Notes: a model not told the origin generated them from the letters alone. Shown: positions 1 through 10,362, numbered from the stretch's first letter. The stretch: 64,000 nucleotides of DNA from Kineosporia babensis (GCF_021129305.1 NZ_JAJOMB010000002.1:1-64000); one strand, 5' to 3'. Numbers and translations are program-made.

Positions 1-65
1 TGCTTCTACTGCTTCCAGAGCTGGTGAACCTGGAGGCAGAGCGGATGTGGGATAGGCGATAGAGG

Positions 66-84
66 CCCTGTCCGGACAGGTTTT
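66..84 (+). terminator. Short palindrome followed by a T run
   Basis: Positions 67-80 form a perfect 14-bp palindrome (CCTGTCCGGACAGG), followed at once by TTTTG. This looks like a small intrinsic terminator for a plus-strand gene ending before it. One open frame entering the window stops at 60-62 and another at 25-27, so the first 60 bases may be the tail of an upstream gene, but neither tail can be identified. The palindrome could equally be an operator. Confidence 0.35.
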
Positions 85-249
85 GTGGCAGCATGTTCGG
101 CCACGGGCCACCCCCGTTCCTGACGTCGGCGCGTTACCCAGCCGTGGGCGTCTCCCATTTGCCCGGACCTTTCGCCAGATCTGGCGGTCCTTCGTCGTAC
201 CCGCGACGCCAAGTCCCCGTCAGCGCCCTTCACTCATCGAGGTACCCCA

Positions 250-1440
250 GTGACCACCACAGACCCCGACCAGCTCACCGTCGTCGCGGACGCCGAGACG
301 CCGGTGTTCGCCCTGCACCGCGGCGGCAAGATCGAGACGGTGGCCCGCAAGCCGCTGCGGGACCGGGCCGACCTGTCACTGGCGTACACCCCCGGGGTGG
401 CCGAGGTCTGCCTGGCGATCGCGGCCGAGCCGGACCTGCTCGACGTGTACACCGGGCGGGGGAACACCGTGGCCGTGGTCTCCGACGGCACCGCGGTGCT
501 CGGCCTGGGCGACATCGGGCCGGGCGGGGCGATGCCGGTGATGGAGGGTAAAGCCATGCTGTTCAAGCACTTCGGTGGGGTGAACGCCGTGCCGATCTGC
601 CTGGACACCACCGACCCGGACGAGATCGTCGACACCGTGGCCCGGCTCGCCCCCACCTTCGGCGGGATCAACCTGGAGGACATCTCGGCGCCGCGCTGCT
701 TCGAGATCGAGGCCCGGCTGCGCGAGCGGCTGGACCTGCCGGTGTTCCACGACGACCAGCACGGCACGGCGGTGGTGGTGCTCGCGGCCATGCGGAACGC
801 GGCGAAGGTCACCCAGCGCGATCTGCAGGGGCTGAAGGTGGTGGTGGCCGGCGCAGGTGCGGCCGGGGTGGCGATCGCGGGGATCCTGCGGGGCGCCGGG
901 ATCGCCGACATCGTGGTCTGCGACAGCCGGGGCATCCTGGTGCCGGGGCGGGCGAATCTGAACGGGTACAAGGCGGAACTGGCGGAGCAGACCAACCCCC
1001 GCCGGCTCAGCGGCGAACTGGCCAACGCGATGGCCGGCGCGGACGTGTACATCGGTGTGAGCGGCGGTCAGGTTCCCGAGCCGGTGGTGGCTTCGATGGC
1101 TCCCGGCGCGTTCATCTTTGCCCTGGCCAACCCCACGCCCGAGGTGCACCCGGAACTGGCGGCGCGGTACGCGGCCGTCGTCGGTACCGGCCGCAGCGAC
1201 TTCCCCAACCAGATCAACAACGTCCTGGCCTTCCCCGGCATCTTCCGGGGTGCGCTGGACGTGCGGGCCACCGCGATCACCGAGGGGATGAAGCTCGCCG
1301 CTGCCGAGGCGATCGCCGCCTGTGTGCAGAACCCCACGCCGGACGAGGTCGTGCCCAGCGTGTTCGACGAGCGGGTTGCGCCCACCGTGGCGGCTGCGGT
1401 TGCCCGGGCCGCGCGGGCCGAGGGCGTCGCCCGGGCCTGA
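250..1440 (+). CDS. NAD-dependent malic enzyme
   Basis: Cytosolic enzyme that oxidatively decarboxylates malate to pyruvate and CO2. The 396-residue length is that of a minimal bacterial malic enzyme without the C-terminal phosphotransacetylase-like domain. Visible family motifs are SLAYTPGVA (Tyr46), GLGDIGP followed by [11 protein letters not shown] (Lys101), [11 protein letters not shown] (Glu143-Asp144) and [10 protein letters not shown] (Asp168-Asp169). A Rossmann GAGAAG motif lies near residue 201. The GTG start at 250 has a CGAGGT ribosome binding site six bases upstream. The gene stands alone, with 165 bases before the next gene. NAD rather than NADP preference is assumed from family resemblance. 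Confidence 0.93.
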   Translation: MTTTDPDQLTVVADAETPVFALHRGGKIETVARKPLRDRADLSLAYTPGVAEVCLAIAAEPDLLDVYTGRGNTVAVVSDGTAVLGLGDIGPGGAMPVMEGKAMLFKHFGGVNAVPICLDTTDPDEIVDTVARLAPTFGGINLEDISAPRCFEIEARLRERLDLPVFHDDQHGTAVVVLAAMRNAAKVTQRDLQGLKVVVAGAGAAGVAIAGILRGAGIADIVVCDSRGILVPGRANLNGYKAELAEQTNPRRLSGELANAMAGADVYIGVSGGQVPEPVVASMAPGAFIFALANPTPEVHPELAARYAAVVGTGRSDFPNQINNVLAFPGIFRGALDVRATAITEGMKLAAAEAIAACVQNPTPDEVVPSVFDERVAPTVAAAVARAARAEGVARA

Positions 1441-1605
1441 GGTGAGCGGCCTGGCCTGCTGGGATGTCCACCGATCGGTCGGTTGTCCACAGGTGGGAAG
1501 GACCGGCCCGGGATTGAGAGACAATTGACCGGCGAGCGGTTGCGCCTGAGCAGTCGGGCGCGGAAGAGTTCGCTCCACACGTCGGCTCACCCCTTGTGAA
1601 GGCTC

Positions 1606-2712
1606 ATGGACGAGAATCGACCGGTCGCATCCGGGGCACCGCGCGAAGACTCCTTCGACACGGCGGTGCGTGGCTTCAACCGCCAGCAGGTCATGGAGTA
1701 CATGACCCGCACGCACGAGTTGCTCACCACGCTCGAGCGTCAGCTCGCCGTGGCCCGGGCCGAGGCGCAGCGCGCCCGGGCCGGGGTGGACGCGGCCTCG
1801 GCCGAGTCCGAGCGGCTGCGCAAAGAGGTCGAGGAACTGCGCGCGGTACCCAAACCGGTGCCGGTGCACACCGAGGTCAGCGACCGGATGGCGCAGATCC
1901 TGCGGCTGGCCACGGAAGAGGCCGAGCAGGAGCGCGACCGGGCCCGGGGCGACATCACCCGGGTGCAGCAGGAGACCCAGGCCGAGTGCGAGCGCCTGCT
2001 CACCCAGGCCCGGGCCGATTCCGAGCGCGAGCTGGAGCAGGCTCGCGCCACCGCCCGGCAGGAGCTCGCCGAGGCCCGGCAGACCGCCACCCGGGAACTG
2101 ACCGAGGCCCGGGCGACCGCCGAGGCCGAGCTGAACCGGGCCCGGGCCGAGTCCGAGATCACCGTCACCTCGGCCCGCACCGAGGCCGACCAGCTGCGGC
2201 TGGACTCGGTGCGTCACGCCGAGCACCTGATCGAGGATGCGCAGCGCCGGTCCGGGGCGGTCAACAACCTGGCCGCGCAGCGGCTGGACGCGCTCACCTC
2301 CACGCACTCCGAGGCGTTGTCCCGGCTCACCCAGATCCGCGACGTGCTGGGTCAGTTGCTCGGCGCCGACGCGGCGGCGGGCTCGCTCAGCGCGGCGGTC
2401 GAGGCGGCGATGAACGACCGGGGCGAGGCACACGGCGAAGCGGTCGAGGGCGAGATCTACGAAGAGGCCCTGCCGCAGGACGTGCACGAGGTGATCGACG
2501 TGCGCGAGGAGGACAGCTACGGCCCGCTGGACCGGCGCAGTTCGCACAGCGCGCTGGACGACGACCTGCACATCGACCCGCGCGACCCGCTGGGCACCGG
2601 CCAGATGCCGGTGATCCGGCCCGAGGTGGAGATCGATCTGCGCGACGGCCACCAGCCGGGCGTGAGGGTGGTCACCGGATCTGCCCAGGCACCCAACGGC
2701 ACAACTCGTTAA
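1606..2712 (+). CDS. DivIVA-like coiled-coil protein
   Basis: A 368-residue protein. The first ~50 residues resemble a DivIVA/Wag31 N-terminal domain (DTAVRGFNRQQVMEYM). A long Ala/Glu/Arg-rich coiled coil with heptad-like ERELEQARATARQELAEAR repeats runs to about residue 225. The tail after residue 275 is acidic and probably disordered (EEALPQDVHEVIDVREEDS). Such proteins sit at poles or septa and organise cell-wall growth in actinobacteria. It differs from canonical Wag31 in length and tail, so it is probably a paralogue rather than the essential divIVA. No division genes lie beside it. The next gene begins 10 bases after its stop, which suggests co-transcription. Confidence 0.8.
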   Translation: MDENRPVASGAPREDSFDTAVRGFNRQQVMEYMTRTHELLTTLERQLAVARAEAQRARAGVDAASAESERLRKEVEELRAVPKPVPVHTEVSDRMAQILRLATEEAEQERDRARGDITRVQQETQAECERLLTQARADSERELEQARATARQELAEARQTATRELTEARATAEAELNRARAESEITVTSARTEADQLRLDSVRHAEHLIEDAQRRSGAVNNLAAQRLDALTSTHSEALSRLTQIRDVLGQLLGADAAAGSLSAAVEAAMNDRGEAHGEAVEGEIYEEALPQDVHEVIDVREEDSYGPLDRRSSHSALDDDLHIDPRDPLGTGQMPVIRPEVEIDLRDGHQPGVRVVTGSAQAPNGTTR

Positions 2713-2722
2713 CGTCGGTTCC

Positions 2723-3691
2723 ATGCTGGCTGCGTTCACCACCCGGACCGATGCCGAGGACCCGCTCTCTGCCCTGGAGGTGGGTGAGCGGCCCGCGCCC
2801 GAAGTGCCCGAGGGCTGGGCCCGGGTCCGGGTGAAGGCAGCCAGCCTGAACCATCACGACCTGTGGAGCCTGCGCGGGGTCGGCCTGCCGGACGAGCGGC
2901 TGCCGATGATCCTGGGCTGCGACGCGGCCGGGCTGGACGAGGACGGCAACGAGGTCATCGTGCACGCGGTGATCGGCGACCCGGCCTGGAAGGGCGACGA
3001 GACCCTCGACCCGAAGCGCAGTCTGCTCTCCGAGCGCTACCAGGGCACGCTGGCCGACGAGGTGGTCGTACCCCGGCACAACCTCGTACCTAAGCCGGCC
3101 GGGCTCTCCTGGGAAGAAGCAGCCTGCCTCCCCACCGCCTGGCTGACTGCCTACCGGATGCTCTTCACCCAGGGGCAGGTGGTTCCCGGCCAGACGATTC
3201 TGGTTCAGGGGGCCGGCGGGGGAGTGGCTACCGCGCTGATCGCGCTGGGTAAGGCGGCGGGAGTGCGGGTTTGGGCGACGAGCCGGCGCGAGAGCAAACG
3301 GACGCGGGCGCTCGAGTTGGGTGCCGATCAGGCCTTCGAGAGCGGGGCCCGGTTGCCCGAGCGGGTGGACGCGGTGATGGAGACCGTCGGCGCGGCCACC
3401 TGGAGCCACTCGGTGAAGTCGCTCAAGCCGGGCGGGGCGATCGTGATCTGCGGGGCCACCAGCGGTGCGGCGCCGAAGAACGCCGAGCTCAACCGGATCT
3501 TCTTCCTGCAGTTGCGGGTGCTCGGCTCGACCATGGGCACCCGCGAGGAACTGGGCCGGCTGGCCGGCTTCCTGCAGACCAGTGGGGTGCGCCCGCAGAT
3601 CGACTCGGTGCTGCCGCTGGAGCGGGCCCGGGAGGGCTTCGAGAAGATGGCGGGGGGAGACCTGGTCGGCAAGGTCGTGTTCACGCGCTGA
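2723..3691 (+). CDS. Zinc-binding dehydrogenase-like (MDR) oxidoreductase
   Basis: A 322-residue medium-chain dehydrogenase/reductase of the quinone-oxidoreductase type. The N-terminal GroES-like half contains KAASLNHHDLWSLRG and MILGCDAAG. The nucleotide-binding half starts near residue 150 with VQGAGGGVATALIALGK, followed by the ATSRRESKR segment, which would suit NADPH binding. The structural-zinc cysteine cluster of alcohol dehydrogenases is absent, as is usual for zinc-independent quinone reductases. The substrate cannot be inferred. The start lies 10 bases after the DivIVA-like gene. The gene converges on the SGNH hydrolase, and a large nested inverted repeat lies between them. Confidence 0.85.
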   Translation: MLAAFTTRTDAEDPLSALEVGERPAPEVPEGWARVRVKAASLNHHDLWSLRGVGLPDERLPMILGCDAAGLDEDGNEVIVHAVIGDPAWKGDETLDPKRSLLSERYQGTLADEVVVPRHNLVPKPAGLSWEEAACLPTAWLTAYRMLFTQGQVVPGQTILVQGAGGGVATALIALGKAAGVRVWATSRRESKRTRALELGADQAFESGARLPERVDAVMETVGAATWSHSVKSLKPGGAIVICGATSGAAPKNAELNRIFFLQLRVLGSTMGTREELGRLAGFLQTSGVRPQIDSVLPLERAREGFEKMAGGDLVGKVVFTR

Positions 3692-3700
3692 AGAACTTTG

Positions 3701-3790
3701 ATTTGAGACGCTTGTGCTTTGCTCGAGTGTCGTCTCACCGATCCATCGGTGAGACGACACTAGAAGTCGCTTCAGCCAAACGTCTCAAAT
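3701..3790. repeat. Nested inverted-repeat element between convergent genes
   Basis: The inner hairpin has a perfect 17-bp stem, AGTGTCGTCTCACCGAT at 3726-3742 pairing with 3745-3761, and only CC at the centre. It is flanked by an outer 10-bp inverted repeat, ATTTGAGACG at 3701-3710 and CGTCTCAAAT at 3781-3790. The GAGACG/CGTCTC core therefore occurs four times. The element fills almost the whole gap between two converging genes. It could be a bidirectional terminator, a small REP or MITE-like element, or both. Confidence 0.85.
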
Positions 3791-3812
3791 TGTTTGTAGC
3801 AGTTGGATTTTC

Positions 3813-4442
3813 CTAGGGCCTCTGAACGCCCAGCCACTCGTACCAGCCGTTGTGCAGCACCAGCCAGGCGATCAGGCCGTACCCGGCCTGCCGGGGATGC
3901 TCCCCATCGCCCGCGGCCAGGTCGGTGAGCCAGTCCTCATGCGCGTAGAGCGGGTCGAAGCAGTCCACGAAGGGCACCCCGCGACGACGGCAGACATCGC
4001 CGAAAGTGGCTGAGAGCTCTTCGATTCGGTGGTTCAGGTCGTTGTCGGCCGAGGGCGGCGGACCGACCACGAAGGCGGGCAGCCGCCGGGCGTGGGCGTC
4101 GTCGAGCATGTTGGCCAGGTTCAGCCGGGAGCGCGGGATCGACAGCCCGGCCTCGATATCGGCCCGGCCCAGCCCGATCACGAGACGATTCTCACTCGGG
4201 CCCTCGCCGTAACGCCGACTCGACTCCTCCCACCAGCGGGCGCCCAGATCGGCGGTGTTCTCGCCGGGAACGCCGAGAGTGTAGACGGAGAGCGCCATCT
4301 CGTCCTGAGGCGTGCGGGCCGCGACCCGCCCCACCCAGCCCAGTGCCTTGGGATCGCCCACCCCGCAGGCCAGCGCGTCGCCGACCACGCAGATCCGGAC
4401 CTGGGGCGCGCCTTCCCCGGCGTGCGCGCGTGAACGGCTCAC
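3813..4442 (-). CDS. SGNH/GDSL-family hydrolase
   Basis: A 209-residue single-domain SGNH hydrolase, probably a cytosolic esterase because no signal peptide is present. Block I is VVGDALACGVGDP, where Ala replaces the usual catalytic Ser of GDSL (GDAL here). Ser/Asn positions should therefore be checked. Block II Gly is in GVPGENTADLG, block III is GLGRADIEAG (Asp where Asn is common), and the Asp-His pair is in DGEHPRQAGYGLIA. The apparent loss of both the nucleophile and the Asn raises the possibility of a non-catalytic or altered member. The GTG start overlaps the stop of the upstream DUF6104-like gene by four bases (GTGA), so the two are translationally coupled. Confidence 0.75.
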   Translation of the reverse strand: MSRSRAHAGEGAPQVRICVVGDALACGVGDPKALGWVGRVAARTPQDEMALSVYTLGVPGENTADLGARWWEESSRRYGEGPSENRLVIGLGRADIEAGLSIPRSRLNLANMLDDAHARRLPAFVVGPPPSADNDLNHRIEELSATFGDVCRRRGVPFVDCFDPLYAHEDWLTDLAAGDGEHPRQAGYGLIAWLVLHNGWYEWLGVQRP

Positions 4443-4624
4443 TGGTCCTCGTCGTCATCGTCGTCGAGCCGGGCCAGCCAGGTGGCCAGCCGCTCGACCG
4501 GGGTCTCGAAATCCGGGTTGAGGTCGACGAAATGCTTCAGCTGCTCGGCCAGCCAGGCGAAGGTCACCTCTTCGTCCCCGCGGCGTTGCTCGAGCTCCTC
4601 GATCCCTCGGTCGGTGAAGTACAT
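4439..4624 (-). CDS. DUF6104-like small protein
   Basis: A 61-residue acidic protein starting MYFTDRGIEELEQRRGDEEV and ending in a run of Asp/Glu. It matches my recollection of the actinobacterial DUF6104 family of unknown function, often found near 2-oxoglutarate dehydrogenase genes. The open frame extends 21 codons upstream, but the conserved part begins at the ATG at 4624, so that start is preferred. Its stop overlaps the start of the SGNH gene by four bases. It lies directly downstream of kgd, past the kgd terminator hairpin, whose 3' arm ends at 4675 on this strand. Confidence 0.75.
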   Translation of the reverse strand: MYFTDRGIEELEQRRGDEEVTFAWLAEQLKHFVDLNPDFETPVERLATWLARLDDDDDEDQ

Positions 4625-4674
4625 GGTCCGTATTCTGTCCGACTTCATCCGCAGGTGGGTGTGCAACACCCGAT

Positions 4675-4709
4675 AACGGCCTCGCACCCTTGCCGGATGC
4701 GAGGCCGTT
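4675..4709 (-). terminator. Intrinsic terminator after kgd
   Basis: Perfect 12-bp stem: AACGGCCTCGCA at 4675-4686 pairs with TGCGAGGCCGTT at 4698-4709, with an 11-base loop. It begins about 20 bases past the kgd stop in the direction of kgd transcription. There is no long U tract, which is common for actinobacterial terminators. Confidence 0.7.
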
Positions 4710-4729
4710 GACCGGTTCTTACTGCGGGA

Positions 4730-7700
4730 TCAGCGGTTGAACGCCTGAGCGATCAGCGCCGCCTGCTCCGCCTGGTGCTTCTTGGCCGAGCCGGTGGCCG
4801 GGGAAGCCGAGGCCGGGCGGGAGATCCGCAGCAGCGGACGCCCACCCAGATCCTGCGGAAGGCTCAGCGCGATCGACGGCCACGGGCCCTGGTTGGCGGG
4901 CTCGTCCTGCACCCAGACCAGCTGCGCGTCCCGGTACGGGCTGATCGCCTCGAGCACCCCGTCGGTGTCGAGCGGGTAGAGCTGCTCGAGCCGGACGATC
5001 GCGGTGCTGCTGTCGTTGCGCTTGTTCCGCTCCGCCACCAGGTCGTGGTAGATCTTCCCGCTGCACAGCAGCACCCGGTCGACCTGGCCGAGCTGCGCCG
5101 AGTCGCCGATCACCGGGCGGAACTCACCGGTGGTGAACTCCTCGATCGGCGAGACCGCGGCCTTCAGCCGCAGCATCGACTTCGGCGTGAACACCACCAG
5201 CGGCTTGCGCGGGCGGGCGTAGGCCTGCCGGCGCAGCAGGTGGAAGTAGCTGGCCGGGGTGGAGGGCTGGGCCACGAACATGTTGTTCTCGGCGCACATC
5301 TGCAGGTAGCGCTCGATCCGGGCGCTGGAGTGGTCCGGTCCCTGGCCCTCGTAGCCGTGCGGCAGCAGCAGGGTCACCGACGAGCGCTGACCCCACTTCT
5401 GCTCGGACGAGGAGATGAACTCGTCCACGATGGTCTGGGCGCCGTTGGCGAAGTCACCGAACTGCGCCTCCCACAGCACCAGAGCGTCCGGCCGCTCGAC
5501 CGAGTAGCCGTACTCGAAGCCCATCGCCGCGAACTCGGACAGCAGCGAGTCGTAGATCCAGAACTTGGCCTGGTCGTCGCTGAGGTTCAGCAGCGGCGTC
5601 CACTCCTCGGCGGTGACCTTGTCGGTCAGCACGGCGTGGCGCTGGGTGAAGGTGCCGCGCCGGGTGTCCTGACCGGTGAAGCGGACGTTGGTGCCGTCCA
5701 TCAGGATCGAGCCGAGCGCCAGCATCTCGCCGAACGCCCAGTCCACCCCGCCCTCGGAGGCCATCGCGGCCCGGCGCTCCAGCAGGGTCTGCAGCTTGGG
5801 GTGCACCGAGAAGCCGGACGGCGGCGAGACGTACGCGTCACCGATCCGCTTGAGCACCTCGGCCGGGACCGCACTGGAGTACGAGCCGGCCAGGTCGCTG
5901 TCCTGCTGCTGGGCCAGCGGCAGGTCCAGGCCGGCGGTGACGTCGCGGTTGACCGTGGGCGGGTGGTTCACCGTGTCCCGGGTCTCGGCGAAGACCCGCT
6001 CCAGCTGCTGCTGGTAGTCGCGCAGCGCCTGCTCGGCCTCTTCCACGGTGATGTCGCCGCGGCCGATCAGGCCCTCGGTGTACAGCTTGCGCACACTGCG
6101 CTTGGCCTCGATCAGGTTGTACATCAGCGGCTGGGTCATCGAGGGGTCGTCGCCCTCGTTGTGCCCGCGCCGGCGGTAGCAGACCATGTCGATGACGACG
6201 TCCTTGTCGAACGCCATCCGGAACTCGAAGGCCAGCTTGGCCACCCGGACGCAGGCCTCCGGGTCGTCGCCGTTCACGTGGAAGATCGGCGCCTGGATCA
6301 TCCGCGCGGCGTCGGTGCAGTACACCGACGAGCGCGAGGAACTGGGCGCCGTGGTGAAACCGACCTGGTTGTTGATCACCACGTGCACCGTCCCGCCGGT
6401 GCGGTAACCGCGCAGCTGGGAGAGGTTCAGCGTCTCGGTGACCACGCCCTGGCCGGCGAACGCGGCGTCGCCGTGCAGCAGCACCGGCAGCACCGAGAAG
6501 ACCTCGCCCTGCCGGTTCAGCCGGTCCTGCTTGGCCCGGGCCACACCCTCCAGCACCGGGTTGACCGCCTCCAGATGGGAGGGGTTGGCGGCCAGGTAGA
6601 CCTTGGTCTGCTCACCGGTCTCGGCGGTGTAGTGCCCCTCGGTACCGAGGTGGTACTTCACGTCGCCGGAACCCTGGACGCTGCGCGGGTCCTGCTGGCC
6701 CTCGAACTCGCGGAAGATCTGGCCGTAGCTCTTGCCCGCGATGTTGGCCAGCACGTTCAGCCGGCCGCGGTGCGGCATGCCGATGCAGACCTCGTCCAGC
6801 TCGGCCCGGGCGGCGTTGGTCAGCACCTCGTCGAGCAGCGCGATGACCGACTCGCCGCCCTCGAGGCTGAACCGCTTCTGGCCGACGAACTTGGTCTGCA
6901 GGAAGGTCTCGAACGCCTCGGCCGCGTTCAGCCGGCCCAGGATCCGCAGCTGCTCCTCGCGGCTGGGCTTGGCGTACGGGCGCTCCAGCCGGGCCTGCAG
7001 CCAGCGCCGCTGCTCCGGGTCCTGGATGTGCATGTACTCGATACCGACGGTGCGGCAGTAGGTGTCGCGCAGCACGCCGAGGATGTGCCGCAGCTTGGCC
7101 ACCGGCTTGCCGCCGAACCCACCGGTCGGGAACTCGCGCTCCAGGTCCCACAGGGTCAGGCCGTGGGTGGTGATGTCCAGGTCGGGGTGCCGGCGCTGCT
7201 TGTACTCCAGCGGGTCGGTGTCGGCCATCAGGTGGCCGCGCACCCGGTAGGAGTGGATCAGCTCCTGCACCCGGGCGGTCTTGTTGATCTGGTCGTCGTG
7301 CGAGACCGAGATGTCACGGACCCAGCGCACCGGCTCGTAGGGCAGCCGCAGCGAACGGAAGATCCGGTCGTAGAAGCCGTCCTCGCCGAGCAGCTTGCTG
7401 TGCACGATCCGCAGGAACTCACCGGAACCGGCGCCCTGGATGATCCGGTGGTCGTAGGTGGAGGTCAGCGTCATCATCTTGCTGACCGCCAGCCGGGCGA
7501 TGGTCTCTTCCGAGGCACCCTGGTACTCGGCCGGGTAGTCCATCGCGCCGACGCCGATGATCGTGCCCTGCCCCTTCATCAGCCGCGGCACGGAGTGCAC
7601 GGTGCCGATGGTGCCGGGGTTGGTCAGGCTCAGCGTGGTGCCCGCGAAGTCGTCGGCGCCGAGCTTGCCGTTGCGGGCGCGGCGGACCACGTCCTCGTAG

Positions 7701-8566
7701 GCGGCCCAGAACTCGGCGAAGTCCATGCCGTCGCAGTGCCGGATGTTCGGCACCAGGAGCTGCCGGCTGCCGTCCGGCTTGGGCATGTCGATCGCGATGC
7801 CCAGGTTGATGTGGGCCGGCTGGACGATCGCCGGCTTGCCGTCCTCCTCGGTGTACGAGGTGTTCATCGACGGCATCAGCTCGAGCGCCTCGACCAGCGC
7901 GAAGCCGATCAGGTGGGTGAACGACACCTTCCCGCCGCGGGAGCGGACCAGGTGGTTGTTGATCACGATCCGGTTGTCGATCAGCAGCTTGGCCGGGACC
8001 GCCCGCACGCTGGTCGCGGTGGGCACCTCCAGGCTGGCTTCCATGTTGGTGACGACCCGGGCGGCCGGGCCCTTCAACCGGGTGACCTGCGGCTCGTCGG
8101 TGCCGGCCTTGGCCGGGGCGCTGCTGGCGGGCTCACGCGGGGTGCGGGCGGCCGGCAGCGTCGAGGGCTGTGGCTTGGCCGGCGCGGGAGCCGTGGGCTT
8201 CGGGGCGGGAGTCGGCTGCGCCTCCTGAACCTTGCTCGCCTCCGGCCGGGCCGCGGCTGCGGGCTTCGGGGTGGAGTCGGGCTGGGTTGCAGGCTTCGGT
8301 GGCTGCAGTGCGGCAGTCGCGACCGGGCGGCTGGTGGCCGCTCCGTTCGGGCCCGACGCGGGGATGGTGTCCGAGGGATCCGAGTTCGAGTCGTCAGACG
8401 GGCGAGAACTGGTCCGCAGGTGCGGGGTCTCGGCCGGCTGGTAGTCCGCGAAGAACTCCCACCAGGCGGGGTCAACGGAGGACTTGTCTGACAGATACTG
8501 CTGGTACAGCTCGTCGACCAGCCACTCGTTCGGTCCGAACTCGGTCACCACAGGCTCGGAGGACAC
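4730..8566 (-). CDS. kgd: Multifunctional 2-oxoglutarate metabolism protein (E2/E1 fusion)
   Basis: A 1278-residue protein with actinobacterial Kgd/OdhA architecture. It feeds 2-oxoglutarate into succinyl-CoA or succinate semialdehyde in the TCA cycle with thiamine diphosphate as cofactor. The N-terminal E1 helix ([16 protein letters not shown]) is followed by a Pro/Ala-rich linker to about residue 150. A succinyltransferase-like E2 domain follows, with [11 protein letters not shown] near residue 372. The E1 part then carries [37 protein letters not shown] and [20 protein letters not shown]. There is no lipoyl domain, as expected for this fusion. The GTG start at 8566 precedes the conserved FGPNEWL motif. 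It is divergent from the CNNM genes. Confidence 0.97.
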   Translation of the reverse strand: MSSEPVVTEFGPNEWLVDELYQQYLSDKSSVDPAWWEFFADYQPAETPHLRTSSRPSDDSNSDPSDTIPASGPNGAATSRPVATAALQPPKPATQPDSTPKPAAAARPEASKVQEAQPTPAPKPTAPAPAKPQPSTLPAARTPREPASSAPAKAGTDEPQVTRLKGPAARVVTNMEASLEVPTATSVRAVPAKLLIDNRIVINNHLVRSRGGKVSFTHLIGFALVEALELMPSMNTSYTEEDGKPAIVQPAHINLGIAIDMPKPDGSRQLLVPNIRHCDGMDFAEFWAAYEDVVRRARNGKLGADDFAGTTLSLTNPGTIGTVHSVPRLMKGQGTIIGVGAMDYPAEYQGASEETIARLAVSKMMTLTSTYDHRIIQGAGSGEFLRIVHSKLLGEDGFYDRIFRSLRLPYEPVRWVRDISVSHDDQINKTARVQELIHSYRVRGHLMADTDPLEYKQRRHPDLDITTHGLTLWDLEREFPTGGFGGKPVAKLRHILGVLRDTYCRTVGIEYMHIQDPEQRRWLQARLERPYAKPSREEQLRILGRLNAAEAFETFLQTKFVGQKRFSLEGGESVIALLDEVLTNAARAELDEVCIGMPHRGRLNVLANIAGKSYGQIFREFEGQQDPRSVQGSGDVKYHLGTEGHYTAETGEQTKVYLAANPSHLEAVNPVLEGVARAKQDRLNRQGEVFSVLPVLLHGDAAFAGQGVVTETLNLSQLRGYRTGGTVHVVINNQVGFTTAPSSSRSSVYCTDAARMIQAPIFHVNGDDPEACVRVAKLAFEFRMAFDKDVVIDMVCYRRRGHNEGDDPSMTQPLMYNLIEAKRSVRKLYTEGLIGRGDITVEEAEQALRDYQQQLERVFAETRDTVNHPPTVNRDVTAGLDLPLAQQQDSDLAGSYSSAVPAEVLKRIGDAYVSPPSGFSVHPKLQTLLERRAAMASEGGVDWAFGEMLALGSILMDGTNVRFTGQDTRRGTFTQRHAVLTDKVTAEEWTPLLNLSDDQAKFWIYDSLLSEFAAMGFEYGYSVERPDALVLWEAQFGDFANGAQTIVDEFISSSEQKWGQRSSVTLLLPHGYEGQGPDHSSARIERYLQMCAENNMFVAQPSTPASYFHLLRRQAYARPRKPLVVFTPKSMLRLKAAVSPIEEFTTGEFRPVIGDSAQLGQVDRVLLCSGKIYHDLVAERNKRNDSSTAIVRLEQLYPLDTDGVLEAISPYRDAQLVWVQDEPANQGPWPSIALSLPQDLGGRPLLRISRPASASPATGSAKKHQAEQAALIAQAFNR

Positions 8567-8941
8567 GGCGAGAATCGCCTTCTTTCAGTGCGGGGCTGAA
8601 GGGTACGTCAACCCTAACCCGATCGAGTGGGGCCGCGAGGTATTAGCAGTCCCACTCGGCGCCGCCGCGAGGTGGTCTGCACCACGACACCCGTCCGGCA
8701 GCCGTCCTGACCTGCCTTAGAATGTTCTGACCATGCCTTCACGAAGGTGCCGGCCTCTGGCCGGCTTACCCCAGTCCCGACCGCGCCCGCTGCGCGCGGC
8801 ATCCACCTGTGGCCCGCACCCGGCGCCGCCCGGATCGTGCCGTTCCGGCCCGTTCCCGGTCGTTCGCCCCGGCCGTGCGCCCGCCGTCCCCGGCCGTCCG
8901 GATCACCGGAACGCCGTAGAGCTGGGCGGCGTCGCAGTCCT
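8567..8941. promoter_or_regulatory. Divergent intergenic region kgd / CNNM genes
   Basis: A 375-base gap between divergent genes. For kgd a possible -35 TTGACG lies at 8611-8606 (minus strand), with a poor -10 17 bases on. For the plus strand, TAGAAT at 8718-8723 resembles a -10 element without a convincing -35. It would leave a leader of about 200 bases before the CNNM start at 8942. An open frame runs upstream of 8942 from 8747, but its Arg/Pro-rich translation looks non-coding. No RNA fold was recognised. Confidence 0.35.
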
Positions 8942-10360
8942 ATGACCGAATGGATACTCCTCGGCCTCGGCGTGCTCCTCACGCTGGGGACGGCGATCTT
9001 CGTCGCGGCCGAGTTCTCCCTGGTCGCGCTCGACCGCTCGACGGTGGAGCGGGCGATCGAGTCCGGCGACAAGCGGGCCCCCTCGGTCCTGGCCGCGATC
9101 CGCAGCCTCTCCACCCAACTGTCCGGCGCCCAGGTCGGCATCACCATCACCACGCTGCTGGTCGGCTACCTGGTCCGGCCCTCCCTGGCCTCGCTGCTGG
9201 AGGGCCCGGCCGCCGCGCTCGGCCTGGAGGGCGCCGCGATCGACTCGGTCACCGTGGCCCTGGCGCTGATCGCCGCCACCGCGTTCTCGATGGTGGTCGG
9301 CGAGCTGATCCCGAAGAACCTGGCGATCTCGGTGCCGCTGGCCACCGCCCGCGTGGTGGCCGGGCCGCAGCGGGTCTTCACCACCGTCACCCGGCCGCTG
9401 ATCACCCTGCTCAACGGCTCGGCGAACCGGCTGCTGCGCGCGGTCGGGGTGGAGCCGCAGGAAGAACTGTCGGCCGGGCGCTCCCCGGAGGAACTGGCCG
9501 CGCTGGTGCGGCACTCGGCCGAGGTGGGCACCCTCGACCAGCAGACCGCCACGCTGCTGACCAGGTCGCTCGGCTTCTCCAGCCGGTCCGCGGCCGACGT
9601 GATGACGCCGCGGGTGCGGATGCTCGTGCTGCAGCGCGAGGAGCCGGCCGCCGCGGTGATCACCCTGGCCCGGCGCAGCGGGCACTCGCGGTTCCCGGTG
9701 GTCGACGGGGACCTGGACGACGTGGTCGGGGTGGTGCACCTGAAGAGTGCAGTCGCCGTGCCGATCGAGCGCCGCGAAGAGGTGCCGGTGGCGGCGATCA
9801 TGTCCGAGGCCCTGCGGGTGCCGGAGACCATGCGCCTGGATCCGCTGCTGGTCGAGCTGCGGGCCCTGGGCCTGCAACTGGCCGTGGTGGTGGACGAGTA
9901 CGGCGGTACCGCCGGGGTGGTCACGCTCGAGGACGTGGTCGAGGAACTGGTCGGGGACGTCTCCGACGAGCACGACCGCTCACGTCCGGGCATCGTGCGC
10001 CGGCGTGACGGCGGCTGGCTGGTCCCAGGGCTGATGCGGCCCGACGAGGTGCGCGAGCGCACCGGTGTCGAGGTGCCCGACGGCAACGCCTACGAGACGC
10101 TCGGCGGTTTCGTGATGGCCGGTCTGGGCCGGATTCCCGTGGTCGGCGACGAGGTCCCGGTCGAGGGCGCCCGGGTGCGGGTCGAGCGGATGGACGGCCG
10201 AAGGGTCGATCGGGTCCGGCTGATCCTGCCCGAAGGGGCAAACCCGGTGCGCGGTCAGGAGACCCGCACCGTCAAGGAGGTCGTGGCGGCCGGTCCGGCA
10301 GCCGAGACCACTCGTTCGGTCGACCTCGGCCGGACCCAGACCACGAGCGCCGGGAGGTAA
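8942..10360 (+). CDS. CNNM/CBS-domain membrane protein (hemolysin family)
   Basis: A 472-residue integral membrane protein of the CNNM/CorC (YhdP/TlyC) family, linked to Mg2+ or other cation transport. The N-terminal DUF21/CNNM domain has several membrane segments (WILLGLGVLLTLGTAIFVAAEF; ALIAATAFSMVVGELIPKNLA). Tandem CBS domains follow from about residue 220 (VMTPRVRMLVLQREE; VVDEYGGTAGVVTLEDVVEELVG split over the second CBS). A C-terminal CorC/HlyC-type domain completes it (NAYETLGGFVMAGLGRIP). The ATG at 8942 was chosen because it begins directly at the first membrane segment. The second CNNM gene starts two bases after the stop, so the pair is an operon and may form a heteromer. Confidence 0.92.
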   Translation: MTEWILLGLGVLLTLGTAIFVAAEFSLVALDRSTVERAIESGDKRAPSVLAAIRSLSTQLSGAQVGITITTLLVGYLVRPSLASLLEGPAAALGLEGAAIDSVTVALALIAATAFSMVVGELIPKNLAISVPLATARVVAGPQRVFTTVTRPLITLLNGSANRLLRAVGVEPQEELSAGRSPEELAALVRHSAEVGTLDQQTATLLTRSLGFSSRSAADVMTPRVRMLVLQREEPAAAVITLARRSGHSRFPVVDGDLDDVVGVVHLKSAVAVPIERREEVPVAAIMSEALRVPETMRLDPLLVELRALGLQLAVVVDEYGGTAGVVTLEDVVEELVGDVSDEHDRSRPGIVRRRDGGWLVPGLMRPDEVRERTGVEVPDGNAYETLGGFVMAGLGRIPVVGDEVPVEGARVRVERMDGRRVDRVRLILPEGANPVRGQETRTVKEVVAAGPAAETTRSVDLGRTQTTSAGR

Positions 10361-10362
10361 CG

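Noticed and set aside
376-2742. A minus-strand open frame across malic enzyme and DivIVA-like genes
   Set aside because: It overlaps two clear plus-strand genes and has no recognisable domain.
4775-8491. A long plus-strand open frame (1238 codons)
   Set aside because: It is the antisense shadow of kgd; high GC in third positions opens the opposite strand, and its translation is His/Arg/Gly low-complexity.
8747-8941. A longer N-terminus for the first CNNM gene
   Set aside because: The extra 65 residues are Arg/Pro-rich; the membrane segment and family start at the ATG at 8942.
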